Source: Hymenobacter negativus (GTDB taxonomy: Bacteria > Bacteroidota > Bacteroidia > Cytophagales > Hymenobacteraceae). From it: DNA of 64,000 bases. The translations under genes and the position numbers were made by a program. The stretch lies in assembly GCF_016056375.1 (NCBI RefSeq), contig NZ_JAEDAE010000013.1:48858-112857 (forward strand). Direction: 5' to 3'. Shown here piece by piece: positions 54,842-62,572 of this stretch. The first letter of the stretch is position 1. Each line of letters starts with the position of its first letter. Below the pieces are notes generated by a model, which was not told where the DNA came from, did not search any database, and saw nothing but the letters and a program-made list of their open reading frames with translations.

Positions 54842-55714
54842 CTACCGGGCGGGCCCTTTCCGGCGGGGGCGCTTCGTAGGCTCGGGCCGACTGGGCTTCG
54901 GTAGCACGGCGGGCGTGTCCGTGGCGGGCGCACGCGCAACTTCCGGCCCTAGCGCCGCCTGCAACCCGGGCGCGGCCAATGCCTCGCGTAGCTGCGCTCC
55001 TTTATAGCCCACCTCCTGCCCCCGGACCGCCACGCCATTCAGTTCAAAACTCACACCCCGAAGTATGCCCCCCTTGTCGTGGGTATAGCGAACGCCAATC
55101 AGCTCTTTTTGCAATTGCAAAGCCAGCCATTCCTCCCCTCCCCTATCAGCTTGCGCGAGTAAGTGCTGCAACGCCCGGCTGACCTGCTCCCGCGCGGCCT
55201 CTTTCGTGGGGTCCAGCGCCCGCAGGCTGCGCCGCCGCTCGGGGATGGGGTCCATCCCCAGCTCCTGGCTTATCTGCCGCGTAATGGCCGGTTGCCGGTA
55301 GAAGTTATTATCCGTCCGCAACGCCGGTCCTCCATCAATCGGCACCCGGTTCAGGTAGATGTGAACGTGCGCGTGCTTCTTATCTCGGTGCTCATAAACC
55401 ACCACCTGATGCCGGTCAATAGGCGCACCAATCAACTCACAATACCGCTGGGCGGCGGCCACCTTCTGCGCCTGGCTCACCACCTCCCCCGCCTTCCACG
55501 AGAGCACGGTGTGCCATACCGGCTTCTGAATCTTTTTGCTCTGCGCTGCCACCGCCCGCATATCCTGGGCCATCTCCCTGGGAGTACCCGGAATCAGATT
55601 AGCCACGACCAAAAGCGGGGCCTCCCCCGGCTCCTTGCCACGGCCCTGGCGCTGCCCCGCACCATATGTTAGCGCCCCCTCGAAGTCATTGCCGGTGGTG
55701 GTCTTTGCAATCAT
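54842..55714 (-). CDS. mobA: Mobilization relaxase (MobA/VirD2-like)
   Basis: This 290-residue relaxase starts at the ATG at 55712-55714 (MIAKTTTGNDFEGALTYGAG). The three-histidine metal site is clear in YEHRDKKHAHVHIYLNRVPI (His109, His116, His118). Tyr17 in LTYGAG is the likely strand-cleaving tyrosine. It nicks oriT and stays attached to the transferred strand. The C-terminal 110 residues are basic and proline-rich. The start overlaps the end of mobC by 4 bp, so they are translationally coupled. Confidence 0.9.
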   Translation of the reverse strand: MIAKTTTGNDFEGALTYGAGQRQGRGKEPGEAPLLVVANLIPGTPREMAQDMRAVAAQSKKIQKPVWHTVLSWKAGEVVSQAQKVAAAQRYCELIGAPIDRHQVVVYEHRDKKHAHVHIYLNRVPIDGGPALRTDNNFYRQPAITRQISQELGMDPIPERRRSLRALDPTKEAAREQVSRALQHLLAQADRGGEEWLALQLQKELIGVRYTHDKGGILRGVSFELNGVAVRGQEVGYKGAQLREALAAPGLQAALGPEVARAPATDTPAVLPKPSRPEPTKRPRRKGPAR

Positions 55715-56034
55715 ACGAGGTACCCTCTGATAATGGCCAGTGCCTGCACTAACTGAGCTTCGTGGGAACTAAAGGACTTGCCAGCCTGCGCCAGTCGAGC
55801 TATCTGATTCAGGTTAGTACCGATACCTACCAGTTGCCGTCGCAACTCCGGCGGGATATTTTCTTTGACCTCCACCCCCCGGCCTACGTCACGTAAATAA
55901 GCCGACACTTTTTTGTAGCCGGCGGCCGTAGCTTTTGCCTGCAAATCCTTTTTCTCATCCGGGCTAACCCGCACGTCAATGCGTAAAGTCCGGGCTGCGT
56001 CAATGGTATTCTCAGCTTGCTTCTCTGGTTCCAT
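55711..56034 (-). CDS. mobC: MobC-like relaxosome accessory protein
   Basis: This 107-residue protein has the MobC/ribbon-helix-helix layout: strand TLRIDVRVSPDEKKDLQAKA followed by helix KKVSAYLRDVGRGV, then the conserved ELRRQLVGIGTNLNQIARLA segment. It binds near oriT and helps the relaxase to open the strand. It is the first gene of the mobilization operon, which reads away from the candidate oriT at 56117-56203. Confidence 0.88.
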   Translation of the reverse strand: MEPEKQAENTIDAARTLRIDVRVSPDEKKDLQAKATAAGYKKVSAYLRDVGRGVEVKENIPPELRRQLVGIGTNLNQIARLAQAGKSFSSHEAQLVQALAIIRGYLV

Positions 56035-56116
56035 AATGATTCTGGGGATATTAGCTTACCCAGGCTTGCTAAAACTATTTTAGAATTACGAATTGCTAAA
56101 TGCTATACGCTAAACT

Positions 56117-56203
56117 AGCAAGCCAAGCCAAGTGAGCCTGCGAACTTGGCGGTGTCATTGACTCGGGCAAACGAAGTTTGTCCGGACAAAGACATGGCTT
56201 GCT
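56117..56203. other. Candidate oriT with inverted repeats
   Basis: This segment lies 83 bp upstream of mobC, the normal place for oriT. It contains AGCAAGCCA at 56117-56125 and its exact complement TGGCTTGCT at 56195-56203. A hairpin GCCAAG/CTTGGC (56127-56132 and 56145-56150) and a hairpin CAAAC/GTTTG (56168-56172 and 56176-56180) lie between them. The nick site itself cannot be identified by eye. Confidence 0.45.
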
Positions 56204-56281
56204 GGACGATGAACGAGCTATTGGGACGGTGGCGTTGCACGGTGCTAGGACTAGGGCTAGGCTTAGTGAGTTATGCCACAA

Positions 56282-56694
56282 TGCAACTTTAACTCTTTGC
56301 AACTTTACACCCTATAAACTCAACAATTTTGTCTTTATAGTATAGCATCATCTCCTGGTTAGTTCTGCCACATTACCCCATTGCACCTTTGCAACTATAC
56401 AACTTGAAACAGGACAGGATGTATTGCGCCCGAACATTTGATTGACTGCACCAATACACCAAAACAACTTTGCAACTTTACCACACAGCTTCTTCACAAA
56501 TTTTTGCCATAAAGTTGCTTTGCAACAATACAACTAATTACCTTCGCCACATTACAACTAAACAACATTGTCACATCCAATCTTTGTTGTTTTGCAACTT
56601 TGCAACTAGACAACTTTTACTTCTTGCAACAAAGCAACTTTATTGTGTTGCACCATTGCACCCAAGTGGCTATACCACAACGCCACTTTGCAAC
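56282..56694 (+). repeat. GCAAC repeat array upstream of parA (candidate partition centromere)
   Basis: In about 410 bp there are ten plus-strand GCAAC cores, at 56283, 56299, 56391, 56472, 56522, 56594, 56602, 56626, 56634 and 56690. Several sit in the larger form TTTGCAACTTT, plus variants reading GCACC. Fewer than one would be expected by chance. All point the same way and lead up to the ParA start. They may be the centromere and operator bound by the ParB-like protein encoded behind parA. No other gene is supported here. Confidence 0.65.
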
Positions 56695-56731
56695 TAATAA
56701 TCCAGCATTTCTAAACCTTCTGGCCCTTCGC

Positions 56732-57517
56732 ATGAATCAACCCCACGTACTCGCATTCGCCACCCAGAAGGGGGGCGCTGGTAAGTCGACCATCGGCACG
56801 CACATGGCCTCTGCGCTGTGCTACTACTATGGCTACAAGGTGGCCATGGTGGACTGCGACTACCCGCAGAACTCCCTGCACGCCTACCGCCTCGAAGAGC
56901 AGAACCGGCTGCAGTCGGAAGCGCCGTTTCAGGCCCGCCTGCTTAAGCAGGGCATCCCGCCGTACCCAGTCATCATTTCCAGCGTGGAAAAAGCCGTGAG
57001 TTCCATCGAGGGATTGTTTGAGCAGGACTATGATTTCATCCTGGTGGATACGCCCGGCACGGTGAACGTGGTGGGGCTCCCCGAACTGCTACGGCTGGTA
57101 GATTACATCTTTCTGCCGATTGAGCCGGATAAGGGCTCAATTGCTTCCACCATGTCCTACATGGGCATCCTGGGTCAGTTCGTGCAGGCCCGCGATGAAG
57201 ACTCCAACCTGCTGGGCTTTTACGCCTTCTGGAACAAGTTCGTGAAGTCCGAGAAAAAGGGGATTTATGACAAGACGGAGGAGCTGTTTCAGGAGAAAGG
57301 GCTGCCCTTGCTCAAAAGCCGGGTGGAGCTACTAATGACTTACAAGGAAAACCGCTCCACGATGTTTCCGCTACCGGAGCGCGACCTCAGCCGGCTCGGT
57401 TTGGGCCAGCTCATTCTGGAAATCCTCACCCTCGTGGTAGGGGAGGGGGCCGTTACGCCCTCGGGTAAAACCATTGCGTTTACGGCCCCGGCTGTCGAGT
57501 CAGCCCCCGGCGCGTAG
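56732..57517 (+). CDS. parA: ParA-family partition ATPase
   Basis: This 261-residue protein starts at the ATG at 56732 (MNQPHVLAFATQKGGAGKST). The deviant Walker A KGGAGKST lies at residues 13-20 and Walker B in DFILVDTPGTVNV. AMVDCDYPQNS supplies the other nucleotide-binding aspartates. Upstream in-frame codons run through the repeat array and read as low-complexity sequence, so the start at 56732 is preferred. It belongs to the short ParA type without an N-terminal DNA-binding domain. It would drive plasmid partition together with the gene at 57579. Confidence 0.88.
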   Translation: MNQPHVLAFATQKGGAGKSTIGTHMASALCYYYGYKVAMVDCDYPQNSLHAYRLEEQNRLQSEAPFQARLLKQGIPPYPVIISSVEKAVSSIEGLFEQDYDFILVDTPGTVNVVGLPELLRLVDYIFLPIEPDKGSIASTMSYMGILGQFVQARDEDSNLLGFYAFWNKFVKSEKKGIYDKTEELFQEKGLPLLKSRVELLMTYKENRSTMFPLPERDLSRLGLGQLILEILTLVVGEGAVTPSGKTIAFTAPAVESAPGA

Positions 57518-57578
57518 CCTCATGGCCCATCCGCCGCTGCTTTTCCTTTAAAATTACTCTCCTGCATCCTCCTTCATC

Positions 57579-58280
57579 ATGGCCAAAGCCTCCACCAAGA
57601 AACCTAAACTCACCCCGGAAGAACAAATGGCTGAGCTGGCCCGCCTGACGGGCTCCGTCGCGGCCATCAGCCACATGGGGACCAGTCAGCCCTTCGTACT
57701 GCCCACCCCGGCCCCGGAGGCTACGCCCACCCCGGCGACTACGGCCCCGGAGGCGGCAGCAGTGCCCGTCGAAGCCGCGCCCCCGGTCCCAGCAGCAAAA
57801 CCGGAACCGTCGGTGCCAGTCGCACTCGTTGCCGCCACGGAGCCCGCGCCTCAACTTGCTGCGGCTCCCGAGCCAGCCGCCAGTGCAGTACCAGTAGAAC
57901 CAAAGGGAGAAAAACCATCGCCCGTGGTAGCACCGGCACCATCGGCCGCTCCGGCGGCTGTGCTACCCGTTGCTGATGAGGAGGAAGAAGAGGCGGTGGC
58001 AGTGGAAGCTGCGCCGATGCCAGCTGCCACGGGGGACGGCAAGGATAAGCTGGACCTGACTTCCCTCTTTGCGGATTCGGCGGAGAAGAAGACCTTTCAG
58101 ATTCGCATCACGGCCAGCCACCAGCAGTTTTTCCAGCAGATGGGCCTGCTGTTGGGTGGGGGAGCCTCCTCGACTGATGTTATTCACAACATCCTCGCCC
58201 AGTTCAAGGCGGCGAACGAGGCCCAGATTCAGAAAGCGTTTCAGCGGCAGCTGCGCCAGATGATGTCGCCCAAAAAATAA
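57579..58280 (+). CDS. ParB-like partner protein behind parA (Pro/Ala-rich)
   Basis: The protein has 233 residues. The N-terminal 160 residues are a Pro/Ala/Val/Glu low-complexity stretch that looks disordered. The last 65 residues (KTFQIRITASHQQFFQQMGL and QLRQMMSPKK) form a compact basic segment whose FQIRITASHQQFFQQ start suits a ribbon-helix-helix DNA-binding fold. It lies 61 bp after parA, the normal place of the centromere-binding protein. The C-terminal domain would bind the GCAAC array and the disordered arm would stimulate ParA. Identification is by position and composition. Confidence 0.6.
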   Translation: MAKASTKKPKLTPEEQMAELARLTGSVAAISHMGTSQPFVLPTPAPEATPTPATTAPEAAAVPVEAAPPVPAAKPEPSVPVALVAATEPAPQLAAAPEPAASAVPVEPKGEKPSPVVAPAPSAAPAAVLPVADEEEEEAVAVEAAPMPAATGDGKDKLDLTSLFADSAEKKTFQIRITASHQQFFQQMGLLLGGGASSTDVIHNILAQFKAANEAQIQKAFQRQLRQMMSPKK

Positions 58281-58454
58281 GTATATCCGTTAGGGGCTAT
58301 TTCGCCGGCGCGGCTCAATGTCGGGCCGGGCGGTTCTTCCTTCCCTATTTCAAACTATCTCCTCCGCTGCCGGCCCACCTGGGCAGGGTAGGGGAGGGAC
58401 CCTATTCTCTACCAGCAATGCGCAGCAGCAGTACTTCCATTCCCAGCCCCCAAG

Positions 58455-60323
58455 GTGCGTCAAAGCGACGTGGCGGGCGGTAAGCGTTTGACCGTGCTGG
58501 CCCTGCTGTGGGCCGGTACGGTAGCCCGCGCAACCTGTTTGCCGGCCGAAAACAGCCTGGCCTCGCCTGGGGACAGCGCCACCGTTGACTCGCTGCGCGC
58601 AGTAGCCCGGCGGCCACAGCTGCCGGACTCGGTCCGGTTTCAGACGCTACGCGCGCTCAGCGACGCGCTCTTTGCACAGGATGAGCCGGAGGCCCGCCGC
58701 GTGGGGGAGCAGGCCGTGCAGCTGGCCCGCCACCGGCGGGACTGGCCGGGCGTGGCCGATGGCTTGTACCAGCTGGTGGTGAACTGTGAGCGGGCCGCCG
58801 ACTACGTGGCCGCCATGCAGTACAGCCAAGAAGGCGCCGGCGTGGCCAGGATGCACCAGCTACCTGACGAGTGGCGCTTCACGCAGTGCATGGGCCTGGT
58901 ATCAGTGGATACCAAAGACGTGACCGGGGGCCTGAAGTACATGCGGCAGGCCTACCAGCAGCAAGGAGCTGTAGGCAATGTTCCACCCCGCGAGCGGGGC
59001 GGGCTGCTGCTCAACCTGGCCAACACCTTTCTGGTGATGCAGCGCTACGACTCGGTGCTGCACTATGCGACCCGCGCCCTGCCCTATATGCAGCGGGCGA
59101 AGGATGCCCGGGGCCTGGGCTACGTGTACCAGTTCCGGGGCGAGGTGTACGCCATGATTAAGCCCCAGACCACGGCCACGCTGGATTCGGCGGCGACGAA
59201 CATGAACCGGGCGCTGCGCATCATGCAGCGCCACGGATTTCGGCCCCAGACGGCCAGCTCGGCCCTGGCACTGGCCCGCGTGTACCGGCTGCAAGGACTG
59301 CCGGCCGTCTCGCAGCGGATGGCGGAACTGGCCCTCACCCTGGCCCGCGAGCTGAAGATGCCCGATTACGAGGCCGACGCGTTGGCCAACCTGGCCTGGG
59401 CGCATGCCGACCAGGGTCAGATGCGCCGCTCCTTCGACCTTGACAACCGGGCCCAGAACCTGCGCGACTCCCTCTTCAACGGCGACAAGGCGCAGGCGCT
59501 GGCCCAGCTGCAGGTGCGCTACGACGTGAAGCTGCTCACGGAGCAGAAGCGGGCCGCCGAGTTTGAGCAGCGTAGCCAGCGGGCGCAGCTGCATTCGCTC
59601 TGGCTGCTGCTGGGCGGGCTGACCACGACCATCGGGGTGGGCAGCTGGCTGTACTGGCGGCTGCGGCGGCAAAAAGCCCTGCTGGCGGTGGCCAATCAGG
59701 CTAACTGCCGGTCCGTAGCCGAAAAGGAGGTGCTGCTGCAGGAAATTCACCACCGGGTGAAGAACAACCTGCAACTGGTGAGCGGCCTGCTGGGCTGGCA
59801 GGCCAGCACCCTGCCCGAGCCTGCCCTGGTGGCCGCACTAACCGCCAGCCGGGACAGAATTCAGAGCATGGCCATGGTACATGAATTCTTATATCAAGCC
59901 GACAATCTGGCCGAAGTACGCATGGACCAGTACCTGCGCGAACTGCTTGATTCTCTGAAAACAGCGCTTACTACGCCCGAGCAAGCTATCCAGCTGAGTA
60001 CGGACCTGGCCCCGGTAATCATGAGCCCCAAAGAGGCCAGCACGCTGGGCCTGGTGGTGAACGAAATGGTGACCAATGCGTACAAGCACGCTTTTCGGGG
60101 CCTTGCCCAGGGCCACCTGCTCGTTTCCTTCGCCAGCCGCCCCACCGGCTTTCAGCTCACCATCGCCGATGACGGGGCCGGAATGCCGGCCCAGGACGCG
60201 CCGGCGAAGGCCCACTCCCTGGGCATGCAGCTGGTCCGCACGCTCACCAAACAGCTGAAAGCGAAGCTGTCGGTGACCCGTTCCTTTCCCACGGGCACAC
60301 GCATGGAGGTTACTCGTGAATGA
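58455..60323 (+). CDS. Sensor histidine kinase of the HisKA_2 type with TPR sensor
   Basis: This 622-residue protein starts at a GTG; no in-frame ATG precedes MQYSQEG. A signal-like stretch (RLTVLALLWAGTVARAT) is followed by TPR-like helices (residues 60-370), then a transmembrane segment near SLWLLLGGLTTTIGVGSWLY. The HisKA_2 dimerization and phospho-acceptor region has EIHHRVKNNLQLVSGLLGWQ, with His432 or His433 as the acceptor. The ATPase domain has VNEMVTNAYKHAF and IADDGAGMP. It phosphorylates the LytTR regulator encoded next. The signal sensed by the TPR part is unknown. Confidence 0.87.
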   Translation: MRQSDVAGGKRLTVLALLWAGTVARATCLPAENSLASPGDSATVDSLRAVARRPQLPDSVRFQTLRALSDALFAQDEPEARRVGEQAVQLARHRRDWPGVADGLYQLVVNCERAADYVAAMQYSQEGAGVARMHQLPDEWRFTQCMGLVSVDTKDVTGGLKYMRQAYQQQGAVGNVPPRERGGLLLNLANTFLVMQRYDSVLHYATRALPYMQRAKDARGLGYVYQFRGEVYAMIKPQTTATLDSAATNMNRALRIMQRHGFRPQTASSALALARVYRLQGLPAVSQRMAELALTLARELKMPDYEADALANLAWAHADQGQMRRSFDLDNRAQNLRDSLFNGDKAQALAQLQVRYDVKLLTEQKRAAEFEQRSQRAQLHSLWLLLGGLTTTIGVGSWLYWRLRRQKALLAVANQANCRSVAEKEVLLQEIHHRVKNNLQLVSGLLGWQASTLPEPALVAALTASRDRIQSMAMVHEFLYQADNLAEVRMDQYLRELLDSLKTALTTPEQAIQLSTDLAPVIMSPKEASTLGLVVNEMVTNAYKHAFRGLAQGHLLVSFASRPTGFQLTIADDGAGMPAQDAPAKAHSLGMQLVRTLTKQLKAKLSVTRSFPTGTRMEVTRE

Positions 60324-60355
60324 CGAGCCTCGCGGCGTGTCCTTTATCCCACCCT

Positions 60356-61120
60356 ATGTCTACCATTCTCATAGTTGAAGATGAATTGCTTATTGCCGCT
60401 GAGATAGAACGCACGCTGGTTCGTCTCGGCCACACTCCACTCGAACCCGTCGACAACAGCGACGAAGCCCTGCGCGTGCTGGCCACGCAGCCCGTGGAGC
60501 TGGTGCTGATGGACATTAACATTGCCGGCGACTGCGACGGCATCGCGGCCGCCCTGCTCATTCGCCGGCAGTTTGCTGTACCAGTGGTGTTCCTTACGGC
60601 ACGCTCCGACGCCGACACCCTGAACCGCGCCAAGCTGGCCCAGCCCTACGGCTACTTGGTCAAGCCCTTCACCGATGATTCGCTGCGGGTGCAGGTCGAG
60701 CTGGCCCTTTACAATGCCTATCAGGCCGGCCCCACCGGCCCCGTCCTAGACAACGCCAATGCCGCCGACACGGAGGTATTGGGAGCGGCCGAGCGCTGTC
60801 CCAAGTTCAAGGACTACCTGTTTGTGCGCAAGGGCTCCGGCCACGTTAAGGTGCTGCTCGCCGATATTCTCTATTTCGAAGCCCTGCAGAATTTCGTGCG
60901 GATGCACACGGTGCGGGAAAAGTTCGTGTTCGATTCCACGATGAAAGAGCTGGAGCAGAAGCTGCCTGACCAATTCTTTAAAACCCACCGCTCCTATATC
61001 GTGAATCTGGACCGTGTACAGGCTTATGAGGAGAGTAGCGTTTTGCTCGGCGAGGACTACGTGCCCGTCAGCCGTTCATCCAAGGACGAATTGAAAAACC
61101 GCATTCATCTGGTGGGGTAG
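60356..61120 (+). CDS. LytTR-type response regulator
   Basis: This 254-residue protein starts at the ATG at 60356 (MSTILIVEDELLIAAEIERT). An ATG at 60320 would overlap the kinase stop by 4 bp and add 12 residues. The receiver domain has Glu8/Asp9, the phospho-acceptor Asp53 in VLMDINIAG, and the FLTARSD and YLVKPF motifs. A DNA-binding LytTR domain follows from about residue 155, with FVRKGSGHVKVLLADILYFE, FVRMHTVREKF and FKTHRSYIVNLDRVQAYE. It forms a two-component pair with the preceding kinase. Its targets cannot be told from this window. Confidence 0.88.
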   Translation: MSTILIVEDELLIAAEIERTLVRLGHTPLEPVDNSDEALRVLATQPVELVLMDINIAGDCDGIAAALLIRRQFAVPVVFLTARSDADTLNRAKLAQPYGYLVKPFTDDSLRVQVELALYNAYQAGPTGPVLDNANAADTEVLGAAERCPKFKDYLFVRKGSGHVKVLLADILYFEALQNFVRMHTVREKFVFDSTMKELEQKLPDQFFKTHRSYIVNLDRVQAYEESSVLLGEDYVPVSRSSKDELKNRIHLVG

Positions 61121-61408
61121 CCTAATGCCCGCTATCAATGATTAGCATTCAGGCCACAAAATCCACCCTACAAAATTCACTGTGGCGGTTGCAGAACCCG
61201 CAGCCAAGTCTCTCGAATCGGTTGTTTGTACTCCCAACCGTCCGGAAAGGCTAGGCTGACGGGCCATTGAAAGGCCAGAGCGTCAACCTGCAGCTTGCGG
61301 GCCTTAGGGGCAGTATTTCGTTTTTGGGCCTGCTTCGTTCAGCCGTTTCGGGAGGTCGGCTGTTACAGGGCTGTACGTTCTTTTTCACCCGTTTTCATTC
61401 TTCCGTTT

Positions 61409-62341
61409 ATGGATTTGCATTTTGTCCGCCGCGGCACCGGCCGCCCCCTGTTACTAGTCCATGGCATCGGCGGCAGTTGGCGGTCCTGGAATACCATCAT
61501 CGACGCGCTGGCCGCCGAGCGTGACGTCATCGCCGTGGACTTGCCCGGCCACGGCGAAACCCCCAAGATGACCGGCGAAAACTCCATCGCCACCTTGGCC
61601 GACGCGGTGACGTCCTTTCTCACTCAACATGACCTGCTCGGGATTGATGCCGTGGGCAGTTCGATGGGCGCGCGGCTGGTGCTGGAGCTGGCCCGGCGCG
61701 GCGGTGTGCTCGGCGCCGTGGTTTCGCTGGACCCGGGCGGATTTTGGCAGGGCTGGCAGATTCCTTTTTTCTACCACTCGGTGGACCTGTCGGTAAAGCT
61801 GGTGAAGGCCCTGCAGCCGGTGATGCCCGCCCTGGCCGGCTCGGCGGTGGGCCGCACGGTGTTGCTCCCGCAGTTTTCGGCCCGCCCCTGGGCCGTAGAT
61901 TCGCAGCAGGCCATCGACGAGATGTACACCTTCGCCCACTCGCCCGCCTTTGACGAATTGCTCGACCAGCTGGCGCACGGCGAAGTGCAGCAGCCCGCGC
62001 CCAAGGGCAGCATCCCCGGGCCGCTGGTCATTGGCTGGGGCCGGCAGGACCGGGTGTGCCTACCCAGCCAGTCGACGCTGGCGCTGGCGAAGTTCCCGGA
62101 TGCGCGCCTGTACTGGTTCGAGCACTGCGGCCACTTCCCACAGTGGGACCAGCCCGCCGAAGCCACGCGCCTGATTCTGGCCGCCACCAGCCGCCAGCCC
62201 TTCACCGATGAATCCATTGCTTTGTCAAAATCAGAAGTGGCGGCACCGACTTTGCCGAAGGCGGCCGTCGTGGCAACCGCACTGGCGCTGCTAGCCGGTG
62301 GCATTTGGCTGCTCTCGTCGCGGGGAAAGCGGGGACGGTAG
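61409..62341 (+). CDS. Alpha/beta hydrolase with C-terminal membrane anchor
   Basis: This 310-residue protein starts at the ATG at 61409 (MDLHFVRRGTGRPLLLVHGI). The catalytic triad candidates are Ser in GSSMGA, Asp in IGWGRQDRV and His in EHCGHFPQWD. The oxyanion HG motif is VHGIGG. The last 30 residues (VVATALALLAGGIWLLSSRG) form a membrane-spanning tail, unusual for soluble members of the family. The substrate is unknown. A longer frame upstream has poor composition and was not used. A strong terminator follows at 62396-62428. Confidence 0.82.
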   Translation: MDLHFVRRGTGRPLLLVHGIGGSWRSWNTIIDALAAERDVIAVDLPGHGETPKMTGENSIATLADAVTSFLTQHDLLGIDAVGSSMGARLVLELARRGGVLGAVVSLDPGGFWQGWQIPFFYHSVDLSVKLVKALQPVMPALAGSAVGRTVLLPQFSARPWAVDSQQAIDEMYTFAHSPAFDELLDQLAHGEVQQPAPKGSIPGPLVIGWGRQDRVCLPSQSTLALAKFPDARLYWFEHCGHFPQWDQPAEATRLILAATSRQPFTDESIALSKSEVAAPTLPKAAVVATALALLAGGIWLLSSRGKRGR

Positions 62342-62395
62342 CCCGGCGAGAACCCCGGCGTAAGCACGATGGCTGGCCGGGTTTCCAGGCACGAA

Positions 62396-62428
62396 AAAGC
62401 CCCGGCCCTTTATCAGGGCCGGGGCTTT
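62396..62428. terminator. Strong rho-independent terminator, probably bidirectional
   Basis: AAAGCCCCGGCCCT at 62396-62409 and AGGGCCGGGGCTTT at 62415-62428 form a perfect 14-bp stem with a 5-nt loop. T-runs follow on both strands (TTTCGTTTTC on plus, CTTTTTCG on minus). It ends the hydrolase gene and faces the stop of the convergent cytochrome c gene at 62573. Confidence 0.88.
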
Positions 62429-62572
62429 CGTTTTCAATTACGTACTCGCTTAGCTGCTCTGGGCACCGCGTACCCCGCTGTTAGTGACAAAGACATTCAG
62501 GTCGCGGCTAAGCTTGTCCTGCCCGGTGATAAAAAGGCCGTGCGGGACGCCGCAGCAAATGCAAGGAGCTTA

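Noticed and set aside
56096..56302. 68-codon minus-strand frame in the mobilization intergenic region
   Set aside because: It overlaps the candidate oriT hairpins and has no recognisable features; more likely non-coding.
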